Of a stretch of DNA of 5,898 nt, positions 1-4,399 are shown one piece after another. Below the pieces are notes generated by a model. That model had not been told where the DNA came from, ran no database searches, and saw only the letters and a program-made list of their open reading frames with translations. The DNA is from GWF sp031972135 (GTDB taxonomy: Bacteria; Patescibacteriota; Microgenomatia; UBA1400; UBA12108), in assembly GCA_031972135.1 (NCBI GenBank), contig DALYFH010000037.1, forward strand, positions 1 to 5,898, in the 5' to 3' direction. The translations under genes were made by a program, and so were the position numbers. The first letter of the stretch is position 1; each line of letters begins with the position of its first letter.

Positions 1-903
1 AACTCTCCTCAAGAACTGCGATTCATCCTAGTTGATCCAAAAAGGGTCGAGTTGACTGGCTATAATGGCATTCCACATTTGCTGACTCCCGTGATCACCA
101 ACACCGACCAGGTTGTCGCTGCGCTTACCTGGGCCACCAAAGAGATGGACAAGCGCTACAAAATGTTTGCTGAGGTTGGGGTAAGAAACGTAGAGGAGTA
201 TAACGAGCTCTCCGGCTTTACTGCCATGGAATATATTGTGATAGTGATCGACGAGCTGGCTGACATCATGCTCTCGGCTCCCACCAAAGTCGAGGACTTA
301 ATCGTTCGCCTCGCTCAGATGGCGCGCGCTACAGGGATCCACCTAGTCCTAGCCACCCAGAGGCCATCAGTGAACGTTATCACTGGCTTGATCAAAGCGA
401 ACATCCCCACTCGTATTGCCTTTAACGTCGCTAGTATGATCGATAGTCGCGTCATCATCGATAGTCCTGGTGCCGAGAAGCTCCTCGGTCGTGGTGACAT
501 GTTATACGTCCCACCCGATCGCCCACTCCCCACTCGTATTCAAGGGACCTATGTAACCAACGACGAGATCAAAGCCTTAATTGACTATCTCAAAAAAACC
601 GAACCCGGCGATGTCAAATACCAAGAAGAAGTCACCGAAAAGTATATTACCGGTGATGATACAGGCGCTTCCTCGCAACGGGATGCAGAGTTCGAAGATG
701 CTGTAAACGTGGTGATTGCTGCCGGTCGCGCGAGTACCAGTTTCTTACAAAGGAAGATGTCCCTCGGCTACAACAAAGCCGCTCGGATTATGGACCAATT
801 AGAGACCGCAGGAGTCGTGGGACAGCAGGAGGGCGCCAAGCCCAGGACTATTCTGATCCATAGCCTCGAAGAGCTAAAGGCGCGCGAAGCAGAAAATTCC
901 TAA
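1..903 (+). CDS. ftsK: DNA translocase FtsK, C-terminal part (5' truncated by window edge)
   Basis: FtsK is a hexameric, membrane-anchored ATPase at the division septum that pumps chromosomal DNA and helps resolve dimers. The reading frame is open from base 1, and 300 residues are visible. The Walker A loop and the membrane-anchor region lie upstream of the window. Seen here: the segment LRFILVDPKRVEL near fragment residues 7-19; a Walker B strand, IVIVIDELAD, with the Asp-Glu pair at about 84-85; the family signature ATQRPSV at about 118-124, followed by GLIKANIPTRIAF; and the LLGRGDMLY segment. A C-terminal winged-helix gamma domain (about 228-292, including GRASTSFLQRKMSLGYNKA) is the part that reads polar DNA motifs in known FtsK proteins. 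The usual Walker B context EFADLMM is ELADIML here, a conservative change. The stop is 6 nt from the next start, which suggests cotranscription. The identity is certain. Confidence 0.97.
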   Translation, partial: NSPQELRFILVDPKRVELTGYNGIPHLLTPVITNTDQVVAALTWATKEMDKRYKMFAEVGVRNVEEYNELSGFTAMEYIVIVIDELADIMLSAPTKVEDLIVRLAQMARATGIHLVLATQRPSVNVITGLIKANIPTRIAFNVASMIDSRVIIDSPGAEKLLGRGDMLYVPPDRPLPTRIQGTYVTNDEIKALIDYLKKTEPGDVKYQEEVTEKYITGDDTGASSQRDAEFEDAVNVVIAAGRASTSFLQRKMSLGYNKAARIMDQLETAGVVGQQEGAKPRTILIHSLEELKAREAENS

Positions 904-909
904 ATAAAT

Positions 910-1533
910 ATGAAAACTGCAGGAGATCTATTAAAAGATAAAAGGCTGTTGCTCGAACTAACTCTCACTGATGTTGCTGGCCGCACCAAGGTTAAGCCAG
1001 AATACTTGCTAGCACTCGAAGAATCAGATTTTGACAAGCTCCCGAGCGCTCCAGTTACCAAAGGTTTCCTCAAAAGCTATGCGAGAGTCCTACATCTAAA
1101 CCCTGATACCCTAATTGCCATGTATCGCAGGGATTATGACGAGGTTATGGGAGAAATAGTTCCTCATGGCTTGATCGAGCCGATCGCCAAAAAATCTAGG
1201 TTATTCTCTGTCCCATTCCTCTTAACTATCATTTCAGTACTCTCATTTCTTGGCTTTCTCGCTATCCAACTATTCTCTTGGTGGAGCCTCCCCAAGCTCG
1301 ATCTACTCCAACCTATCGACGGCGAGACCTATGGTGAACAGATAACTGTCAAAGGAGTAACGGATCCCGAAGTAAATATCAGGGTAGGTGAACAGACTGT
1401 CCTCGTTAATCAGAATGGCGAGTTTAGTCTCGATCTCAAATATCCTGCTGGCACCCACCGCCTCCTCATACAGGCTAGTACTCGTGATGGCAAAACTAGA
1501 TTATTAGAGAGAACTTTCACTGTTAGTAAATAA
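910..1533 (+). CDS. RodZ-like protein: HTH domain, one membrane span, beta-rich outer domain
   Basis: This 207-residue protein is probably a bitopic envelope protein of the RodZ type. RodZ couples the cytoplasmic cytoskeleton to cell-wall synthesis during shape control. Residues 4-72 form a helix-turn-helix of the HTH_25/Xre-like family that RodZ uses as a protein-binding module (AGDLLKDKRLLLELTLTDVA, then SAPVTKGFLKSYARVL, close to the family pattern). A basic stop-transfer stretch (KKSR) precedes a membrane span at about 101-125. Residues 128-207 are beta-rich, with PIDGETYGEQITVKGVTDP and alternating hydrophobic strands, and look like a small Ig-like/glucodextranase-B type domain. I did not recognise the typical RodZ C-terminal domain (DUF4115). 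The ATG lies 6 nt after the ftsK stop with no clear Shine-Dalgarno, so expression probably depends on the ftsK transcript. The family is likely; the exact role is inferred. Confidence 0.8.
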   Translation: MKTAGDLLKDKRLLLELTLTDVAGRTKVKPEYLLALEESDFDKLPSAPVTKGFLKSYARVLHLNPDTLIAMYRRDYDEVMGEIVPHGLIEPIAKKSRLFSVPFLLTIISVLSFLGFLAIQLFSWWSLPKLDLLQPIDGETYGEQITVKGVTDPEVNIRVGEQTVLVNQNGEFSLDLKYPAGTHRLLIQASTRDGKTRLLERTFTVSK

Positions 1534-1535
1534 CA

Positions 1536-1554
1536 TGGTACTATTAAAGTAGAT
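1536..1554 (+). promoter_or_regulatory. Possible weak internal extended -10 element
   Basis: TGGTACTAT at 1536-1544 fits TGn-TAnnnT, ten bases before the ATG of the DUF948-like gene, and would give a leader of about four bases. It lies in a 21-bp spacer of a probable operon. It is weak and could be chance. Confidence 0.25.
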
Positions 1555-1830
1555 ATGGATCTTCCTCAGATTGTACTTTTAGTAATCATTGTTGCAGTAG
1601 GCGCTATTCTCATCGTGATCGGCGTACAGCTGATTGGGATCCTCAAAGACGCCAAAGAAACACTCAGGAAAGCAGACCTCCTCCTCGAAGATATTGGCTT
1701 CCTATCTCGGAGTCTAACCCGCGGTGGGACTGCGCTCGGCAACATGTTGACCTCGCTCCAGTCTGGTATGCAGCTAGTTGGGCTAGTTACCAAGGTTCTT
1801 GCACCCAACAAAACCAAGCGAACAGATTAA
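1555..1830 (+). CDS. Small single-span membrane protein, DUF948/YtxG-like
   Basis: This 91-residue protein starts with an N-terminal membrane span (about residues 5-29, PQIVLLVIIVAVGAILIVIG and following). An amphipathic, probably helical stretch follows (KDAKETLRKADLLLEDIGFL, about 31-50), then a Gly/Ser/Leu-rich segment and a short basic tail. A short N-terminal anchor followed by a heptad-like helix is the DUF948 pattern, represented by YtxG of Bacillus. The match is by architecture and position, not by strong motifs. It is followed 13 nt later by a YtxH-like gene, the same neighbour that YtxG has in Bacillus. The ATG at 1555 was chosen because an upstream ATG at 1535 reads only five codons before a stop. 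No Shine-Dalgarno is visible; a possible extended -10 lies just upstream. The gene is real; its function is unknown. Confidence 0.72.
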   Translation: MDLPQIVLLVIIVAVGAILIVIGVQLIGILKDAKETLRKADLLLEDIGFLSRSLTRGGTALGNMLTSLQSGMQLVGLVTKVLAPNKTKRTD

Positions 1831-1843
1831 CAGGTTAAAAAAT

Positions 1844-2173
1844 ATGTCAGACAATCACGATCCCTCAGGTTTTATGTCCGGTCTCACACTAGGGCTTATT
1901 CTCGGCGCTGCTGGCTCCCACTATCTCAACAACACCGATCAGGGCAAAGAAGTGATGAAGGGTCTCAAAGAAAAAGCAGGCGAGGCACTAGAATCAGTCA
2001 AAGACAATCCCATACTTATGGAAAAACTTAGTGAACTCGAAAAGACCATGGAAGCAGCCAAGGCGACCATCAATGCTGCCGCCGAAAAAGTCGCCGAAGC
2101 AACCGAGTCCGCTCCCTCAAAAGGTAAAAAGAAATCCTTCTTTCAAAAAATGGGCGTCAAGCTGGGTAAATAA
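1844..2173 (+). CDS. YtxH-like small membrane protein
   Basis: This 109-residue protein has a glycine-rich N-terminal hydrophobic segment (about residues 9-28, GFMSGLTLGLILGAAGSHYL) followed by TDQGKEVMKGLKEKAGEALE. That is the characteristic YtxH layout: a glycine-zipper-like anchor, then a charged helix. Residues 35-87 should form a long Ala/Glu/Lys-rich helix or coiled coil (KLSELEKTMEAAKATINAAA). The C-terminus is strongly basic (SKGKKKSFFQKMGVKLGK). YtxH proteins are widespread; in Bacillus they belong to the general stress response, and their biochemical role is not established. I chose ATG 1844 over a TTG at 1799 in the same frame, because 1844 puts the hydrophobic segment at the N-terminus and avoids overlap with the preceding gene. 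A weak CAGG at 1831-1834 is the only Shine-Dalgarno-like sequence. The gene is the last of the ftsK train. Confidence 0.85.
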   Translation: MSDNHDPSGFMSGLTLGLILGAAGSHYLNNTDQGKEVMKGLKEKAGEALESVKDNPILMEKLSELEKTMEAAKATINAAAEKVAEATESAPSKGKKKSFFQKMGVKLGK

Positions 2174-2184
2174 TTACTTTTTTT
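2164..2184 (+). terminator. Weak candidate terminator at the convergent gene junction
   Basis: GTAA (2166-2169) pairs with TTAC (2174-2177) around the YtxH stop codon, possibly extended by two G-T wobbles, and seven T residues follow (2178-2184). The stem is short and AT-rich, so termination would be inefficient. It is reported because it is the only stem plus T-tract seen at the end of the ftsK gene train, and it lies inside the end of the opposing gene. Confidence 0.25.
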
Positions 2185-2506
2185 CTCTTAGGATAAATCG
2201 CTTTGCACTAGACTCATGATATTTACGATATTGAGCAATTCCTATACGCACACTTCCATATACTCCAAGCATAGACATGTAAGACAATAGCGGCGCGAGT
2301 CCAAAACCTGAAGATAAGACTAGACCAATAATATGGTAAGGGATCAAATTATCCATAGCCATCTCTATAGGATATTGAGTAGGTTTTGGATCTCGACCCT
2401 GATAGTAGATCGGGGATTCACCAGAATTACCACCAGAAGAGGTACTAGGACTACTCGGCCGATTTCTCATTCTGCTTAAAATTTCGCGTTCACGGTGACT
2501 GGACAT
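2174..2506 (-). CDS. Unrecognised 110-residue membrane protein
   Basis: I do not recognise a family. The start is highly charged (MSSHREREILSRMRNR), followed by a Ser/Gly/Pro-rich, probably disordered linker (about residues 17-45) and a hydrophobic block at about 54-92 (LIPYHIIGLVLSSGFGLAPL, then further hydrophobic residues). The block fits one long or two short membrane spans. The tail is basic (YRKYHESSAKRFILREKK). The ATG at 2506 is favoured because a perfect TATAAT ends six bases before it. The gene is transcribed divergently from alaS and converges on the YtxH-like gene, with the two stop codons touching. It is AT-richer than its neighbours: 71 of 180 bases between 2221 and 2400 are G or C, against 31 and 33 of 60 in two samples from the flanking plus-strand genes. 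It is probably a lineage-restricted protein. Confidence 0.7.
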   Translation of the reverse strand: MSSHREREILSRMRNRPSSPSTSSGGNSGESPIYYQGRDPKPTQYPIEMAMDNLIPYHIIGLVLSSGFGLAPLLSYMSMLGVYGSVRIGIAQYRKYHESSAKRFILREKK

Positions 2507-2518
2507 CTTTCAATTATA
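2507..2518 (-). promoter_or_regulatory. -10 box placing the transcription start at the ATG of the minus-strand gene
   Basis: On the minus strand, TATAAT occupies 2518-2513 and is followed by six bases (TGAAAG) and then the ATG at 2506. Transcription normally begins about seven bases after the hexamer, so the start would fall on the A of the ATG, giving a leaderless mRNA. A convincing -35 box was not found at 16-18 bp spacing. Inferred from spacing only. Confidence 0.6.
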
Positions 2519-2546
2519 GACATTAAGTCAATATAAAGATAATTTT

Positions 2547-2562
2547 TGCTATAATTCACCCC
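2547..2562 (+). promoter_or_regulatory. Extended -10 promoter of alaS, probably leaderless
   Basis: TGCTATAAT at 2547-2555 is a perfect extended -10 element (TGn followed by the consensus hexamer). Seven bases (TCACCCC) separate it from the alaS ATG at 2563, so the transcript should begin at or one base before the start codon. There is no Shine-Dalgarno and no room for one. A -35 box is not apparent, which is common for extended -10 promoters. The sequence upstream overlaps the divergent minus-strand promoter. Confidence 0.68.
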
Positions 2563-4356
2563 ATGAATAGCTCAGACATCCGCCGCAAATATCTCGAATT
2601 TTTTAAGAGTCGCGGTCACGCGGTTATTCCTGCTGCGCCAATTGTTCCGCTAGACGACCCAACTACTCTGTTTACCAGTTCTGGTATGCAGCAGATGGTC
2701 CCATACCTCAAAGGCGAAAAGCACCCCATGGGTGTGCGCATCGTAGACTCCCAGCCATCACTTCGGACCGAAGACATAGAGGAAGTCGGAGACAACCGTC
2801 ACACCTGCATGTTTGAGATGCTCGGCAACTGGAGCCTCGGAGACTACTTTAAATCAGAGCAATTGCCATGGATTTGGGAATTTTTTACGTCAGTCCTCAA
2901 GCTAGACAAAGATAGGTTATACGTCACTCTCTTCGAAGGAAACGAACTGGTTGATAAAGACCTAGAGTCACTAGCTATCTGGAAAAAAATTGGGGTATCA
3001 GACGACCACATTTTTTTCTATCCTGGCAAAAAGAACTGGTGGAGTCGGGCAGGTACCCCAGACCAGATGCCGGTCGGCGAGATAGGTGGTCCAACCAGCG
3101 AGATCTTTTATATATTCCCCGATGTTGAGCACGATACTAAATATGGGGATGAATGTCACCCCAACTGTGACTGTGGCAGGTTTATCGAAATTGGCAATTC
3201 AGTGTTTATGGCGTACGAAAAGATAGAAGGAGGTCTCAAACCTCTTCCCGCCCAAAACGTCGATTTTGGAGGAGGTCTCGAGCGTATCGCTGCAGCTAGT
3301 AACGATGACCCAGACGTTTTTAAAATTGATATGTTTGCGCCCATCATTATGGCCATTGAGGCTTCATCAGCCAAAAGTTATGTTGGCAACGAAGCTCCAA
3401 TGCGCGTAATCGCAGACCATCTTCGTGCTGCAACATTTATGATGAGCGAGGGGTTAGAACCCAGTAACAAAATGCAGGGCTACGTGCTGCGCAGACTCCT
3501 AAGGCGTGCTGCAGTCAAAGCTCGACAGCTCGGCGGTGATGCCAAAATAATCTTTAGCGAGAGTATCCCAGCAGTTATCAAAAACTATGCCGATGCAGGT
3601 TTTGTCCAAGCAGACAAACAGGCTCATGTCCTAACAGTTGCGGATTCCGAGCTCACCAAGTTTGGCAAAGCGCTCGACCGAGGTCTCAAAGAAATGGACA
3701 AAGTTAATGAGGGTGATCTGACTCCACAGTTTGCCTTTGACCTTTTCCAATCTTATGGTTTTCCATTTGAAGTAACCTCCGAGCTCGCCGCCAAAAAAGG
3801 AGTCACACTAAATCAAGCAGATTATGACTCTATCTTTGCCAAGCACAAAGAGGGTAGTCGATCAGCCTCAGCCGGCATGTTTAAAGGCGGACTCGCTGAT
3901 CATTCTGAGATTACTACCAAGCTCCACACAGCGACCCACCTCCTACACAAAGCTCTCCGCAGCGTCCTCGGAACTGAGGTTCATCAGGCTGGTAGTAACA
4001 TTACTCCCGAGCGCCTCCGCTTTGACTATACTTTTGCTGGCAAACCCACACAGGATCAGTTAAAAGAGATCGAATCAATAATTAATCAAGCTATTGCCGC
4101 CGACTACCCAGTGACCCGCAGGATCGAAGACAAAGAAGAAGCAATCAAGAGTGGCGCTATGGCCTTTTTTGCCGACAAATATCCAGATAAAGTAAGTGTC
4201 TATATTATTGGCAAAGATCCAGACAAAGATTGGTTTAGCAAAGAGCTCTGTGGCGGCCCGCATGTCGAGATGACTGGGTCTATTGGAAAAGTAAGTATCT
4301 TTAAAGATGAATCACTAGGTTCTGGTACCCGCCGCATCTACGCGAAGCTCGCTTAA
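2563..4356 (+). CDS. alaS: Alanine--tRNA ligase, short form without beta-barrel and C-terminal domains
   Basis: This cytoplasmic enzyme charges tRNA-Ala with alanine and clears mischarged tRNA. It has 597 residues, against roughly 870 for Escherichia coli AlaRS. Residues 1-245 are the class II catalytic core, with LFTSSGMQQMVPYL (36-49), FEMLGNWSLGDYFK (84-97) and VDFGGGLER (233-241), whose Asp234 corresponds to the alanine-binding Asp. Residues about 275-440 are the helical tRNA-recognition part (RVIADHLRAATFM, YVLRRLLRRA). The editing domain follows almost at once, with zinc motifs HTATH (455-459) and CGGPH (563-567), and the protein ends right after it (GSGTRRIYAKLA). The usual GGGQ-containing beta-barrel and the C-terminal oligomerisation/C-Ala region are missing. 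The motif-2 region reads SLRTEDIEEVG instead of the common RAGGKHNDLENVG. Residues C198, C202 and C204 form an extra cysteine cluster. It is a single gene with its own promoter. The identity is certain. Confidence 0.96.
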   Translation: MNSSDIRRKYLEFFKSRGHAVIPAAPIVPLDDPTTLFTSSGMQQMVPYLKGEKHPMGVRIVDSQPSLRTEDIEEVGDNRHTCMFEMLGNWSLGDYFKSEQLPWIWEFFTSVLKLDKDRLYVTLFEGNELVDKDLESLAIWKKIGVSDDHIFFYPGKKNWWSRAGTPDQMPVGEIGGPTSEIFYIFPDVEHDTKYGDECHPNCDCGRFIEIGNSVFMAYEKIEGGLKPLPAQNVDFGGGLERIAAASNDDPDVFKIDMFAPIIMAIEASSAKSYVGNEAPMRVIADHLRAATFMMSEGLEPSNKMQGYVLRRLLRRAAVKARQLGGDAKIIFSESIPAVIKNYADAGFVQADKQAHVLTVADSELTKFGKALDRGLKEMDKVNEGDLTPQFAFDLFQSYGFPFEVTSELAAKKGVTLNQADYDSIFAKHKEGSRSASAGMFKGGLADHSEITTKLHTATHLLHKALRSVLGTEVHQAGSNITPERLRFDYTFAGKPTQDQLKEIESIINQAIAADYPVTRRIEDKEEAIKSGAMAFFADKYPDKVSVYIIGKDPDKDWFSKELCGGPHVEMTGSIGKVSIFKDESLGSGTRRIYAKLA

Positions 4357-4362
4357 CCATCC

Positions 4363-4397
4363 ACTATTTACTGTTTCACGATAACTGTATACTGTAT
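4363..4397 (+). repeat. Degenerate 7-bp tandem repeat in the alaS-3' gene spacer
   Basis: The 35 bases split into five heptads: ACTATTT, ACTGTTT, CACGATA, ACTGTAT, ACTGTAT. Four match ACTRTWT and the last two are identical; the middle one does not match. The tract covers most of the 43-bp spacer and contains the proposed -10 box. It could be a set of operator half-sites, a slippage remnant or chance. Confidence 0.4.
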
Positions 4398-4399
4398 CT
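4388..4399 (+). promoter_or_regulatory. -10 box placing the transcription start at the ATG of the 3' gene
   Basis: TATACT at 4388-4393 matches five of six -10 consensus bases and is followed by six bases (GTATCT) and the ATG at 4400. The expected transcription start coincides with the start codon. No Shine-Dalgarno is present. A poor -35 candidate (TTTACT, 4367-4372) sits at 15 bp spacing. The box lies inside a heptamer repeat tract. Confidence 0.52.

Noticed and set aside
315..533. Minus-strand open frame inside ftsK
   Set aside because: It is antisense to the strongly conserved FtsK motor region and has no promoter or recognisable motif.
1535..1552. Five-codon open frame (MVLLK) in the spacer before the DUF948-like gene, as a possible leader peptide
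   Set aside because: It is too short to distinguish from chance, has no ribosome site and no attenuator-like hairpin after it.
1799..1843. Upstream TTG start for the YtxH-like gene, adding 15 residues
   Set aside because: It overlaps the preceding gene, adds a polar stretch in front of the N-terminal anchor and does not resemble YtxH starts; ATG 1844 is better.
2031..2219. Plus-strand open frame overlapping the end of the YtxH-like gene
   Set aside because: It is a Pro/Lys/Ser-rich frame-shifted reading of the Ala/Lys-rich YtxH helix, with no start signal of its own.
2563..4356. alaS as a pseudogene or frameshifted gene because of its length
   Set aside because: The frame is uninterrupted, both zinc motifs of the editing domain are intact, and it ends cleanly at the domain boundary, with a new promoter following; this fits a natural short form.
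4357..4399. Terminator for alaS in the downstream spacer
   Set aside because: No stem followed by a T-run is present; the spacer is accounted for by heptamers and a -10 box.
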